A stretch of 64,000 bases of DNA from Porites lobata. Lineage: Eukaryota; Cnidaria; Anthozoa; Scleractinia; Poritidae. Made by a program: the position numbers and the translations under genes. Location: NCBI GenBank assembly GCA_942486035.1, contig CALNXK010000354.1, positions 222,501 through 286,500 of the forward strand, read 5' to 3'. Numbering within the stretch: the first letter of the stretch is position 1; every line of letters starts with the position of its first letter. Shown here piece after piece: positions 48,801-60,900 of this stretch. Below the pieces are notes generated by a model. The model searched no databases. It was not told the DNA's origin and saw nothing but the letters and a program-made list of their open reading frames with translations.

Positions 48801-50808
48801 TTGGAGGGTTGTGTTCCTTTGATCGGAGAGACAAAAAAACAGTCAACAGAGATAGTGCCGCTTCTGTCGTGCAGTAAAAGTATAACTAATCACAAGTCGC
48901 TCTGGAATTTTCAAGATGTGGACAACGAAGTAGAACTGATCCTTGCCCGTGCTGCTGTGTTTTCCATTCAGGAAAGTGTCCAAACAATGACAATTTGCCC
49001 ATCTCATCGATCTTCCTTAGGTATAGGATGGACACGGGGAACCGATAGGTGTAGGGTTCCATACGAAATATCCAAACATAAAAACATAAGAGGCAAATGT
49101 CCTAAAGCAGACAGAGGAATAAGCAAATTATTTTCGCATGTTATCTGGAATAAAACAGGACTATTGGTTTCAGTAGGATCAGGTAAGTCCAACGATCAAC
49201 ATTTTCACTTGTGTTCATCTTATGTAAATATATATATTATATAATGAGACTCAAGTCTAGCGGTTACTATTTTCAGGTGTTTGCAGATCGTGTAAGCAGG
49301 TTCTGACCTCCCTTTCCAAGGAGACTAAGCTTCCAAAGCAAATGAACGAATCTGTTGCTAGTGCGCATTGTGAGGAAAGTGCCGTTGAATGTAAAGAAAC
49401 TTCACCTGTAAGTTGACAACTGTAATAGTTAACTAAAAGTATTAGATCGCTATCGAATGAAATGCTCCGAAATTAGAAGTAGGTAAAATAATCCGCAGTA
49501 GAAAAAAAGAAAACTCCCGACCCTGTCCCCCGTCAAAACATAGCGTCGCGCGCTTAACACGCGAGAAGCGAGAGATTTTTTTTCTCGCGTCTTGACCTCT
49601 TGCCGCGTATTTTTCGTGCCTCCCCTGCCTATCTCTGGAAAACGCTCAATGAGGACACTTACAAGGAAGCTTATTTATGTACAGGTCTTTTGTAAGTTTT
49701 GTTTTTGAGGAGCGCGGGAGGGGGCGGGGTGGAGGTCTGGAGGTGAGCAGTCACTTTTTTTGAGCGTTCAGCATGTTTTTATCCCTTTTATTAAAATTTG
49801 TTCACCTTAATTAAAATCAACTGTCAGCACGGAACCGAGATCTAGTGTGAGGGCGTGGCGCGCGAAGAATCTGAATTTGAGCACTTTGAAAGTGCAACTT
49901 CCCCAGCAAAACTGCATATCTTTTTTTCATACTTATTTTTTCCTCCAACGGCAGCACTATATCATTGTTCAGGACAAAGTCCTTGTTTTATCATCATCAA
50001 CATCATCATCATCGTCATAAGATCAGGATCATCGTCATTACTGTCATCATCATTATCATCATCATCATCGTTATCACTATTATTTCTAGTATCATTACAG
50101 TTATCATAGCCGTAACCAGCATCACCATCACCATCTTTATCATTATCATTTCTTATTATCATTATCAATTTGGCTATCGTGCGGAAGCTTTGACACAGCA
50201 TTATTGCTATTGGTGACAAAAAATTGTAACTAGACTTGGTTGATCAGCGCCCATTCCTCAACCTTCGCGACTTTTTGTAGTGGTGAAAAACTACACCTTA
50301 ATTATATTTTACGGGCATGGACAAAAAGAATGCTTTCTAGTTTTGCAAAAATTCCTGTTTTTTACCTGCTCAAAGAGTATGAGAAAGGTGAAATTCATTG
50401 GCGATGCATTCAGATCCTTGACTTTCACTGACAAAATTAGTGCCCTTCTCCGTTCTTTCCTAGGAAAGGCATACCACCTTCTCAACCAGTACATCGTTTA
50501 AAATAGAAACTCCGGGATGGTCAGAAGCTGGAAGTTTATACTTGCCACCAGAATCCGGGAGCCTTGAAGATTCCTTAGATCAGTTTGTTCAACAGAATCA
50601 GATGGAAAACTCACGATCAGCGCTTAACAAATTCCTTGTTACGCGGGACATAAGTCCTGTGCGTTCCTCCTTAACGACACCCTGGAATGACGCCAGTGAA
50701 AGGACGAGACGCTATTATATCAAAAAAGCCAGCGAAGCCGTTGCTGCATCACTGGAAGTAATGGCACCTGGTGAAAGTGCGGAGATGCTTTGGAGTACCA
50801 CTTTGCGA
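48801..50808 (+). pseudogene. Three-exon gene of unknown family, 3' end disrupted
   Basis: The predicted exons are 48801(?)-49182, 49277-49407 and 50464-about 50808. They have GT/AG borders and compatible phases (1, then 0). Exon 1 has a Cys/His pattern TICPSHRSSLGIGW...CRVP, exon 2 has CRSCKQVL, and exon 3 has SPVRSSLTTPWNDASERTRRYYIKKASE followed by an acidic/hydrophobic helix (SLEVMAPGESAEMLW). The Cys/His spacing suggests metal binding and the basic stretch nucleic-acid contact. I recall similar proteins in cnidarian genomes, often near repeats, but cannot name the family. The third exon runs into a MITE, and no continuation was found downstream. Its position between the inverted arms suggests it is the element's own gene (inference). 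The start codon is uncertain. Confidence 0.55.
49970..50170. repeat. ATC/ATT-rich microsatellite region
   Basis: Interrupted CATCAT, ATTATC and CATCACCATC repeats lie in the second intron of the unknown gene. They give spurious Ser/Ile or Asp-rich frames on both strands. Confidence 0.85.
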
Positions 50809-51572
50809 GGCATGGGGTGGGGATTTCACATTTTTCAAAAATTTGGCATTAAATTCCCTACCCACAGGCAAATCATTCCAGTCAAATGTAACCAAATTTC
50901 CCCACCCCGGGCTGCACCTTGCTGTCAAATAACGCACGGCTGGACCCAAAGGGACAATAACAATATCTCAGTCCAAATAAAACTCTACAATCTTTTTCTT
51001 AAAATGCTGCTGCATCACCAAAGATACATATTCCTGTTGCAATTATACGTTTTAACCATTCGATCGGTGTTACACTGCGTAGAATACAGAAACCTTTAGG
51101 AGAAAGTCCATATCATATTTTGTAAGTTTTAATATACCGTTTGTACCGAATGAGCCATACACTGATCAATTGTACTGGTCAAAATTCACTGTTTCTCTTT
51201 GCTTCCGTTTACTCTGATACCGCAGTATCTTAAAAGGATCCATTGATCAAAGAGACGCTAACACAAACGAAATTTTAAGACAAAACAGTGAAATCCACTC
51301 ACCTTTCGATTCTCCTCGTTGGTCTTCATGATTTCCAGACCTTTTCAGACCGTGCGGCGCATGCGTGAAGCATGGATGTTCGGTCTCAGTGTCTTTCGTC
51401 CGAGTCGGCAGTCAAATATCCCCACGTCGTTGGGCGAAGAAAGATTCAAATATCCCCTCTTCCAGAAGAACAAGATCAGTCAAACGTCCCACCCCGGGGC
51501 CAACAAAAACAATCAAATCCCCACCCCATTCCCTGCCTCCTCCCCCGCCGGCTTTACATTGATAGGTGCATA
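50808..51572. mobile_element. MITE-like insertion with CAAATCCCCACCCC repeats
   Basis: The left GGCATGGGGTGGGGATTT matches the complement of the right AAATCCCCACCCCATTCCCTGCC. Copies of 'gtcaaat...cccaccccgg' recur at 50880-50915 and 51410-51535, like the subterminal repeats of the 2689-3607 element. The right end may reach ATTGATAGGTGCAT at 51572. No target duplication was found. It breaks exon 3 of the unknown gene. Confidence 0.6.
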
Positions 51573-51844
51573 ACGATGCAGGGGACACAATAAACAAGGA
51601 CTGAATGAACTGTATTAAAATGTCAGATGTCAAACTGGGCGAGACTTTGCAGCCATAAAGCTGTAATCGTACCTCAAAGTGCGGAAAACGTCTCCTCGAA
51701 GAGTAGCAGAAGTCAATGGAATCGAAATCAAACCCATCGCAAAGTCACGTGTCTGGTAACCTTCCGAAGGAGGCTGGGACAACTGATTAAAGTAATTCCT
51801 TCACCCAGTAACCTGAGATGTTGATCAATGTTTAATTATCCAGC

Positions 51845-53145
51845 TAGCCTGAGTATCAGGCCTTCCTACGGGGTTAGGGGAGAGGAGATTGTAGATGGGG
51901 GAGGGGGGAGGGGGAGAAGAGAAAGGAAGACCTGACACAAATCCATTCAGCAAATCGTGTGACACATCCAAAATCTGGATGTGGCAGTCATTGGATAACA
52001 CACAATACCCCTTGACGTCACCGACCGCAAGAGCGATCGGCAAGGAGACGTTCATTGAAATTTTTCATAGATGTTTTGATTTCATGTTACCGGTATGTGA
52101 TGCTTTTACAGACAGAGACGCAGAGAGGAATTCAAAAAGGCTCTAGAGGGCGCTCTCAAGTTCTTTCCTGGAATAAAAATAAAACCCGAGCAAGAATTGT
52201 GTTTTCAAGGCCTCGTAGTTTAAAGGAAACATGTACTCGAAGTAAGGAAAAGCCTCATATACCATCTTCGGCCGAAACTATGTCCAAGTATTGGTTTCAC
52301 AAGACCGGGACAAAGAAGACGATATCAGTGTTTCAGATATCTAAGTTCAGATTTACAACATCCTGCCGTTAAAAGGGTATTATTACTGTAAATGAAAATA
52401 GAGCGAGGTAGCCATGTATTGAGATAGCCGCGGGGATAGCCGACAGCACCAATGCTTTTAAAAAGCTTGACTTTGCTTGTTGCGGTTACGATAACGTACG
52501 TGATTGGAATTCGTTCGCTTCCTCTTCCAAAATCTTCTCACTTTTGAAATGTCTTAAGCTCAAGCGGGCGCCATCATATTTCGCCAGCGGGATTGACCTT
52601 TGCTATAGGCTCTCACTTGTTTTCAACTTGTAACAGCTTTCACGAGCTCTCTGTGAAGTGGTGGAATCTGCTGCCGCTTGATAATTTTTAGGCATAGGTG
52701 TGTCACTATCGCACCTTCCTATATATTCTTACAGCTCCTTTCAACCACCCGAGAATACGAGGGATAACACCAGCTTTTTAGCTGCCAGACAAGCGCCTGA
52801 TTTAACTCTGTAAACAAAAGCAATTTACAATTTTCCGGACACACGTTTGTTTACAAACATAGCGTTGGCGATCTTACACTAGCACAATTCCTAAACCAAA
52901 GCAACACAAGCACCGGAGCTCGGCTGGACCGTTAAGTGAGATTTATTTCAGGCGAGCTTTTTGACACGTAAAGCTGACAACCCAATAACCGGAAGTGATT
53001 TTGATTGGATGGTATCGAATCATGCTGTGTGAGGGTGGAAGGCTCCAGTAAAAGCATCTGTGTCAGGCGTTTCTTTCCTTCACCTCTCTTCCTTTTTCGC
53101 TTCCATTTTTCCCCTTTTCCCCAGAAACGCCTGATACTCAGGCTA
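51845..53145. mobile_element. 1,301-bp DNA element with 9-bp target duplication
   Basis: The ends are TAGCCTGAGTATCAGGC and GCCTGATACTCAGGCTA, perfect complements over 16-17 bp, with purine/pyrimidine-rich sequence just inside each end. TTATCCAGC occurs exactly at 51836-51844 and 53146-53154. No transposase frame lies inside, so it is non-autonomous. The 9-bp duplication points to a MULE-type transposase (inference). It is nested inside the 7.6-kb element. Confidence 0.9.
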
Positions 53146-53154
53146 TTATCCAGC

Positions 53155-54099
53155 AGAAAGCTTTATTAAGTTTCATACAGATAGTAGTTTTAAATTACTG
53201 TAGTGCAGAATCCTTAGCGATGTTCTCAACTTAGTTCTTCAGTATTTAACGCTTTGTTTTTGAAAGAAATCAGGTGAGATTAAATATAGCAACTGCTATT
53301 CCAGAACTCAGAGGGGCATGCATCTAGGAGGTAGTCTGTCCACAGACCCTCTATTTTCTCTTAATTAATTTATTTTTCTTTCTCGCGCTCCGCCTTCGAA
53401 AAGAAAAATAATAAAACAACGTCTGTTTACAGGCTAAGAGAGTCCTGAGGGCATGTTCCCCCATCAAAGTTTTCAAAGATTAATGTGGTGCTGAAGATTT
53501 TAAAAACCCTAACACCACTCCACCCGAACCAAGCGACTCGGTGGAGTCAAATACTGAGTGGCCCGATCGGGAATAACTAAAACATAGTCGGGTCTTGCTT
53601 TTTTCAAGAAAACCAAAAGTTATGCGTTCTCTCGCGGATACAGCTTCAATCGGGGAAATCGCGAAGACATTTTTCCCTTTAAGCCAACATTACTCTGAAT
53701 CGCAGTCCTAGCTGTTCAGGAATGTAAATGTGAAATCGGCGTGCGAGTGTTGTCGCGTCGCCTAAGGATTTATAATATATATCATATTATTACAAATTAT
53801 TAAAATGGCTATATATATTCCTGCTTCAGTGAAATATATTTGTTGTTTTGGTTGTGTATGCGTTGCTACTTTTTTGCTTATGTGCAATTCCTGAAACATG
53901 ACATTAAAATCCACATTGAAAAACATGGCTAATTTGCTGAAAAAAAAAACAAACAAAAAAAAACAGACAAACAAAAACACAAAGCTCTTAAGGAAAAATC
54001 ACGCCTTTGAACATTGTAATACTGATTTTTTGTTTTAATTCGACAAATTCTCCCACAAAATGAATGGTTTTGGCGTACAAACAAAAGTTGTTGCTCACG
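53155..54099. other. Gene-free interior of the 7.6-kb element
   Basis: AT-rich sequence with an interrupted A-rich/ACAAACAAA stretch at 53940-53980. No coding signal. Confidence 0.45.
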
Positions 54100-54658
54100 C
54101 CAATATCGTGACGAACCGTGTCACGCAATTATTTACAATGCGAAAGCAGCAATCTTCGCAAAATTAGAGTAAAACATCAAGTCTTGCGGGTCAGTTAAAA
54201 TCGTTTGCCCAGAGATTTTTTTTGATTTTCCGTTAGATTAGTATCTAAGTAAGCCATGGAAGGTCAGTTTAGGAAATTCGAAGTTATAGCGCAACGTTAA
54301 AATTGGACATATGTTTTGTTATATTTTAGCTCCGTAGAAAAAGACAAATGTAGCCTTTACTTAGCAATTACCTTTGGCACCAAAAATATTCAAGATTTTT
54401 CAAATGATTCATTTTTAAGAACAGCAAGGCTTAAGGAAATTGTTTATGCTGCTCAAAGACTCGAAACTACTTGCAGTTTGACAAGCGAGTTGATTGAATT
54501 TTTGAGAAATTTCGTGTTACCGGAAGTGGATACTGACCTCTGATCGGGGAAAATGGGTTTCCTCGAATTTTAACGAGAGAAAGCTGTGTTTGGAAAAACT
54601 AACTACAGCTGGTTTGCTTACTCATTAAGGGTTACCGATGAGCAAAAAATGAAGGAAA

Positions 54659-55084
54659 TTGAATTTTGAACTTGTGCCGACAGTTGGTCGATATTTAGGG
54701 AAAGCTGCTCTTAATAGACTTGAAAAAGCTCAGAGATTGGGTTATCTTAATGATACTACTAATATAGAGATTGATGAACAAGATGTTCCTTATTCACCGT
54801 TACTTTTGGAGAGTTTAGCTGATTTTGGTGATTATTATGTTGATGATGAATGGCAGTTTGATCAAGAAGTGTTTAATAGTTATGTGGATCTTGAATTTCC
54901 AGGTTATAAAAATCTTCTTAAATGTATTGGGTTATTTCATAGTAAATTCAAAATGGTATTTGATAAGTATAAAATTAATTGGCCTGATAGTGATGGTGAT
55001 GGTGAGTCTGGGATTGATAGTGATGAGATTAAAAATATTCTTGGTATTGATTATGAGACTGGTTCTGATAGTGATAGTGATTAA
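54659..55084 (+). CDS. Unrecognised AT-rich ORF abutting the inverted arm
   Basis: This 141-codon open frame has no ATG near its 5' end and begins inside the inverted arm. From about 54690 it reads GRYLGKAALNRLEKAQRLGY, then a Tyr/Asp/Glu-rich region, and ends in an acidic tail with DSDGDGESGIDSDE and SDSDSD. Third positions are overwhelmingly A or T, unlike the PNP-NACHT exons. The tail resembles an EF-hand loop only superficially. It could be the 3' exon of another mobile element, or a fusion created when the arm joined this sequence. No function is assigned. Confidence 0.35.
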   Translation: MNFELVPTVGRYLGKAALNRLEKAQRLGYLNDTTNIEIDEQDVPYSPLLLESLADFGDYYVDDEWQFDQEVFNSYVDLEFPGYKNLLKCIGLFHSKFKMVFDKYKINWPDSDGDGESGIDSDEIKNILGIDYETGSDSDSD

Positions 55085-55480
55085 TTATGATTTAAAGCCT
55101 TATAATATTAATATTATAAGACTTAATTATATTACCACACGACAAGGAAAATATAGCGATTCACAGCACACTGAAAAACAAATAGTCTATTCAAAGAGAA
55201 CAGACGGCAAATTGTTGTTGCTCAAACTATGTAAAAGTCGTAAATGATTGATACCTTATCAATATCTTCCTCTCTTAAAAGATGGGATTCTTCGTCGATT
55301 GGCTGTTCTACTGTACTTGAGCAAGCCGACCTACAGAGCAAAGGAGAAAATTATGAAAAAGCATCATATCAAAAAGGAGACAGTGTTTCATCACATATCG
55401 CACACTGTTGAAAGGAAGATTAGTACTGAAATATTTTCGACGAACTTCAAGGTCTTTGATATTGTGATGAGACAACAGGA
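55085..55480. other. Non-coding, no feature supported
   Basis: AT-rich sequence following the acidic ORF. An open frame at 55248-55571 lacks recognisable features and runs into repeat sequence. Confidence 0.35.
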
Positions 55481-55870
55481 TTCGCTCCGACGAAGGGATA
55501 GCCCCCGAGGGGTATCCCTGGGAGTTGTGGGGATGTGCCACCCTGTTCTCCGAATCCTGACCCTATTTTAAACCAAAATATGTTATTTTGCTGCATAAGC
55601 AGAAATACGTCATCATCACTTAGATTAGAACGCTAACAAAAAATTTCTTAAAATCCATTTCGAATCCGCGCGCATGTTTCTCTTTCTTTCTTACTCATTT
55701 GGAATTTAAACGACAAATACCTTCATACACTCCCCTAGTTCACTTGAAAACCATGCATTATTCCAGAAAAACTGGTCTATACCCGTTTTCAGGCCGAAAA
55801 GGCCCACATACCCTTTGGGGCAGCACAGACCTATCTGACTTTTATAAGGGAGATTACCAACCTACAAGGT
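55480..55870. repeat. Third copy of the 4325-4730 MITE-like repeat
   Basis: It shares 'cgaatcctgacccta', 'cttagattagaac', 'tcatttggaatt', a CAGACCTAT segment and a TATAAGGGAG terminus with 4325-4730, but is clearly more diverged. Confidence 0.6.
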
Positions 55871-55974
55871 ACAGGTTTATAGACTGAATGAGGGGATTGT
55901 AACCCGTAAACTACTGGATTGTAATAAAGTAGTTGTAACCTTGAAATTACTGGTTGGACAAGTTGGGGTACAGG

Positions 55975-56165
55975 AGTTGAGGACTTATTTCTTACGGAGG
56001 AGGCTCATTTCTTCAGGAAACTCTCATTTCTACGATGGAGGTTTAGTTCCACGGAAAAAGTGTGTTTCTTTGAAGGATGCTCATTTCTACGGAGAAGGCG
56101 CATTTCTACGGAGGAGGCGTATTTCTGCGGAGAAGGCGGTTCTCTAAGAAAAAGGCGCAATTCTG
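55975..56165. repeat. Imperfect minisatellite, CATTTCTACGGAGAAGGCG unit
   Basis: About seven diverged tandem units of a TTTCTACGGAGAAGGCG-like sequence of roughly 18-30 bp. The open frames in three phases here are repeat artefacts. Confidence 0.7.
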
Positions 56166-57180
56166 AAGACGAGATCAATTTTAAAGCTATAGGCTTAATA
56201 CTTTTAGAAACAGCCTTGTTTTATATTGTGAAGCTGTGGCACTCGGCCACGTAATAAAACTACTGTTTCGCTTCTCTAACTTACCTTCTTTTAGAATCTT
56301 CGTAAGTCAGCATCAGTTAAAACGAGTAACTAAAAACAAATCATCATCGGTCATTAATACCCTGGGTAACAGAGGGTTTTTCTCGCGTGCAGCGAAGAGC
56401 GTCTTCGACCATAGGCTGACACGTCCTCGACCGAAGACACGAGCGGTCCAATCACAAGTGATCAAATTGCGTTCTGTGCATTCCATTCATCCTTAGTGGA
56501 AGTCCAAAAGAATGCTGGTTACGGACATGCAACGCATGCGTAACAACAACCTGGAGATTACGATTGCTGGCTCCTCTTGTCGCCCACAATAGCTCACTTC
56601 GGAAAAGAGTGATAGCCTGGAACCCAAACTAAGCGCGCGCTCATTTTTGGGATAGTTTGGGGGAACAAGTCGAGCAGCCACCTTGAATTATGACGAGATG
56701 TGCAAGTTGTTGACATGTGTTTTTTGTGCACAAATAACTTCAGGAACTTCCCAGTCCGCGCGTACTTACCTTTATCCGAGCTGCGTTTTCTTTCCGGTTG
56801 TTTTGGCTCCACGGCAAAGAAACCATCTCTGGAGCTGTTTCACGCGGTTGAGTCAAGTTCTGAACTAAAGAAAAGCTTATGTTCTCTGGGATTTTGTCCA
56901 GTTTTACTGTGAACATACCTGCCCATTTAAGATGGGTTACAAAAGAGGTGCCCCCGTTTGTAAAGAGAGGGTGCCAACTCCACAACCCTTGACAGATGCG
57001 ATATGGTTACTGCTGGAGTTTGCTACGTTTCTTTAATTGTTATTTTATATATCACAGTTCAAGTGTTACGAGACGGGGCCTACGAATTTCCTTCTTCATC
57101 TGAGAAGACTATAAAGTTTAACTAATTGCAAAACCAGAGCAAAGGGAGCGCATTTTCCTCAGTTATCTCAATTCCGACCC
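56166..57180. other. No gene confidently identified
   Basis: Short open frames overlap on both strands around 56490-56985 with no domain match. Upstream exons of the TLDc gene would be expected on the plus strand somewhere left of 57982, but none could be recognised. Confidence 0.4.
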
Positions 57181-57181
57181 T

Positions 57182-57720
57182 GAGGATGGTACGGCCAAGA
57201 ACGCGGGCTTACCTCGCCCTAATTGCTCAAAAGGTGGATCGTGCTGTGCACCGAATAAATTACTATCCAGTGGTAAGGGACCGGTCATTATGTATCACCT
57301 GGGGGGGGGAGGGGATTTTAGGGGGGATCACTTGATTTTTGGGAGAAAAAAGGGGAAATCAGTTGTAACTGAGAACCCAAAAGGGGGGATCGCTAAAAGC
57401 TTTAGAAAGACTCAGAGGGGAGACCACTCAAATCTGCCTGGAAAATGAAGACATTGGAGGGGGGATCGCAAAACTCATCAAAAGTTATTAGGGGGGATCA
57501 CTTCAGTGAAGTAACATTCAAGGAGGGATCGGCTAAATTTCACCTTGTTCAGCGCAAAATCCTACCTATCCACTGAGAGAATGCGGGCTCACCTCGCCCT
57601 AGTTTGTTCAAAAGGTGGATAGTGTTGTACATCGAACAAATTACTATCCAGTGGTTAGCGCAATTGGATTTCAATATGCCTATCTGGTGGATAGCGCTAT
57701 ATGGCCTGTTCTAGGTGTTT
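57182..57720. repeat. Nested MITE remnants
   Basis: A ~95-bp segment (GCGGGCTTACCTCGCCCTAA, then GGTGGATCG...TATCCAGTGGT) at about 57200-57275 recurs at about 57582-57655 as GCGGGCTCACCTCGCCCTAG. Between them is GGTCATTATGTATCACCTGG, then repeated GGGGGGATCACTT. The second copy continues into TGGTGGATAGCGCTAT. It looks like one element inserted into or recombined with another. Confidence 0.6.
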
Positions 57721-57981
57721 AGATAGTGGAGTGCGGCGCGAAGGAGTCAAAGAGCAGGGGAAACGCAAGGAGGGTGACTGGGGAATAGGAGTGAGCTCCT
57801 TCGTTCTTACCCCCGACCCCACCCCTTCGCTGTTTATCCTGCTCTGCTAACATCTTTATGCGCCATTCACACAATCTGAACTGCAACAGGCTGGGCGCTA
57901 TCAAACGTTTGAATAACAGCAGCCAAAATTCTGCTTGCAAGTCCGCACATGTCATATCTTCTTTTAATCATTTTCTTTCAG

Positions 57982-60900
57982 CTTTCACGGCATGTTCCAT
58001 CATCCACCTGGATACTGGTCTATAGTAGAAATCAACATGGTATGAGCTTGAATATGCTCTATCACAGGCTGAGAGACGTGGAAACTCCTGTTCTGTTGGT
58101 AGTAAAGGATCAAGAGGGATTTGTAAGTGAGCTCTATTTATATAGTGTCATCTGGAACCGATTTTCGTGTTAATCATAACTATAACAAAATTCTCAAATC
58201 TGATTGCCTATCAACTGACGGTGTAATAGAACAGTACTGCCTAAGTAATTGGACAGTACGCGCCATCGCGCGCGCACACTTATTTTAAATAACTTTTTTT
58301 TCACTGCTAGCAGAAAACTCTCGGAATTTCTTGTGTTCTAATTTACTCGTGATTAAACAAATCGGACTACGACGTTAATCACTCATGTGATTGCAGAACG
58401 AATTAGACTCCATTTAGTCCTATTACCTTTATTAATTAATATACAATAGCATTTAGGAGTGTTTTTTCATCACTCTTTCCTAATTTCCAATACTTTTTCT
58501 TCTAGTTGGTCTTTTAGTACACTTTGTTCGATGAAAAACGTTGCATTATATGTCATCATTGGAATTTGCCGGTCGAAATCTCTTCCTCAAGCTATAATTA
58601 TACTAGAGGAGAAATGTTTCCGGATTTATTACATTTAGCTGTAGGGTATTCTGACTTGTAGGCGTTTACACAAACACAGCTTATTGGAAAAAAATGATTC
58701 GCACTGTTCACTTCAGCTTACGGATTCATATTTTTGAGCACGCCACCAAACTCGGATGTTTGTATTTCGGGTTCAGGCAGTCCAACTAGTATAGACCTAG
58801 CTTCAAGCCTTATGCATGTATCCCTGACCTATTTGACGAAATCGCTCTCATGTTCCGCCTTCTTCGAACGATTTCTGTCTCCTGCACAACATTTACATCA
58901 TAGGTAACTTTCCACAAAAGTGAAAAGATCGCAAGAGATACAGATCGTAGGTCCCTCTACCACAAACGTACACGGTTGATTTGGGGCGTCTATATTTCCA
59001 ATTTCATACATTTTGAAAGTGAAATCCAGTTCTTTTTGTTAACATTTGTTTATTAGGTGTTTGGTGTATTTTCTCCAATTTCTCCTCGGATGGACACTAG
59101 TTTCTGTAGGTTTGGAAAATCATATTTCTTCACTTGTAGACCACAGTTCAAGGTAAGCTTAGCGATAAGACCAAAAACTAAACATATTGTCCAGTGTTTC
59201 ATCTGGTGGACGACCAGTTCTCTCACCAGCGCTTTTTCTTCACCTACGCACGAGACCCTTAAGACGTTATTTAGTTTATCCGAGCAGTATACAGGACGCA
59301 TGTCAATGAATCTAGTGACCGACTTAGCTCTCAAACGACTTCTCCCATACAGTAAAATGGTGGTATAGTGTTTGAGGGCTCAGACGTTTTCCTTGTCCCA
59401 AAAGGAACTCTTTTTTCCTGCATCACTGTGATTCTTTAAAAATCACGACATAGTTATTAGCCCCATGTAAAGGAATCCAGGACAGTCTCGGATTCTGGAT
59501 TCCGGATTCTTTGTCAAAGGAACTTGGATTCCGGATTCCAATGGCTAGTGCCATTCCGGTTTCCTTGAGCTTCCAAAATCCAGGATTCCAGATTCCACCA
59601 GATAAAAATCTCAAATTCCCAGAAGCAAACATCTTGCGGATTCCGGAATCTGGATTCCCTTACCTGGGGAAAAGTTATGTTCATTATCGGGACGCACGTA
59701 GTCTCACCCTAGGTTTCAGAGGATATTTTTTTCTCATCGATATTGATGTTTGCCGCGTCAACGAGGCGCCGAGGGAAACAAAAGTCCGTCTCGGGAGCCT
59801 TATCAAACCGTAAGCACGGTTTATTTCATCTTGGGTATTTTAAGAATGGACTTTTGGAGCCAGGGTAACGTAGCCTCACAATATCACATGTAGTTAAAGA
59901 TACAGGTAACTACATTGGCTTGGCTCTTTTTGTAGATTTATCCATGCCGTGGAAGAAATTCTTACTACATGACGGGAGATGCAAATGGACTTGCCTTCGG
60001 AAGCAGTGAGTAAGTGTTTTCTTTTCGGTGTTTTCATATTTAATGGCACCCTTCCTTTCCGGGTGTTGACGAACAATACGTATACTGTACTATTTTGTTT
60101 ATGAATTTAATAATGATTAGTAAAGTACATCAATGAAATAAAACTTATTTTAATCGACAAAGCAATGATCTTCAGTCTCTAGTTGAGCTATGTGTTGCTC
60201 AACCGAGTCGTTCGCAGGTCACGGGTAGGAAAGAACCCTGGAGACGAGGTTGTGTGTTGATGAGTTCATGTCTTTGATATTAAAACCCTTCTTCGTTTGA
60301 CTATTTTCATTTTTTTTTTCTAACTGCCGAAACCTCAACCTGCCTTTGTTCTTTGGGCCCTTAAGCTGGTCCAAGTTTCCGCCCACATTGCTAGATGCAA
60401 CATTTGGATCTGTCCTTTGATTTTATTTCAGCTTTACATGACTTCGAAGAACTTTTAGGACCAACATCCCGTTCTATTATGAGAGTAGAAGTACCTTTAT
60501 TTACCATACATTCATTTGTATACACATAACCTATTACATCACTACAAGGCAGGAGATCAAGCAAGCTCTGTAGAGCTTTTAGACAATCTCGGCCTTATTC
60601 AAAGCAGATGTAAAGAATAAATACCATGTTGTGTCATTTTAGAAAAAACATGATCGGTCTGTTCACTCGACGAAGATGTCTGAGTAATTTCAACATGAAA
60701 CACAAGTCTAAATTTCTCGAAATTTTTTCTGAGATCATAGGACTGATTAACAAAATCGCGGGAGTCCGATTTGTTTAATCATGGGTATGATTACAGACCG
60801 AATTGGACGATACGAATCGAAGTGCTGTTACAGTTTTATCATAATCATTACAATTTTCGAGAAAAACAACTGCATTTTTGTTTTTGTGAAAGAGCTTTTA

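Larger units (their letters stand above)
47126..54697. mobile_element. ~7.6-kb element with ~600-bp inverted arms
   Basis: The outer ends are TAAATATCGACC and GGTCGATATTTA. The arms, about 47126-47730 and 54100-54697, align as imperfect inverted repeats: GGGTTATCAATGACC against GGGTTACCGATGAGC, and GTGACACGGTTCGTCACG against CGTGACGAACCGTGTCACG. Both arms also encode related protein when read outward: left minus strand IPFGDKNFRVF...CSLTDETMKVLKNFALPQVE, right plus strand ITFGTKNIQDF...CSLTSELIEFLRNFVLPEVD. Both have stops. No unambiguous target duplication was found, and the flanks (NACHT exon left, unknown ORF right) do not rejoin into one sequence. Confidence 0.75.

Noticed and set aside
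49970..50170. CRISPR-like array
   Set aside because: The repeats are simple trinucleotide microsatellite with no unique spacers, and the host is eukaryotic.
49962..50219. Asp/Asn-rich and Ile/His-rich frames
   Set aside because: They are translations of an ATC/ATT microsatellite.
54970..55084. EF-hand calcium-binding loop in the acidic ORF
   Set aside because: D-x-D-x-D-G is present, but the position-8 hydrophobic and position-12 Glu do not line up; treated as an acidic tail.
55941..56254. Arg-rich frames in three phases
   Set aside because: They come from the CATTTCTACGGAGAAGGCG minisatellite.
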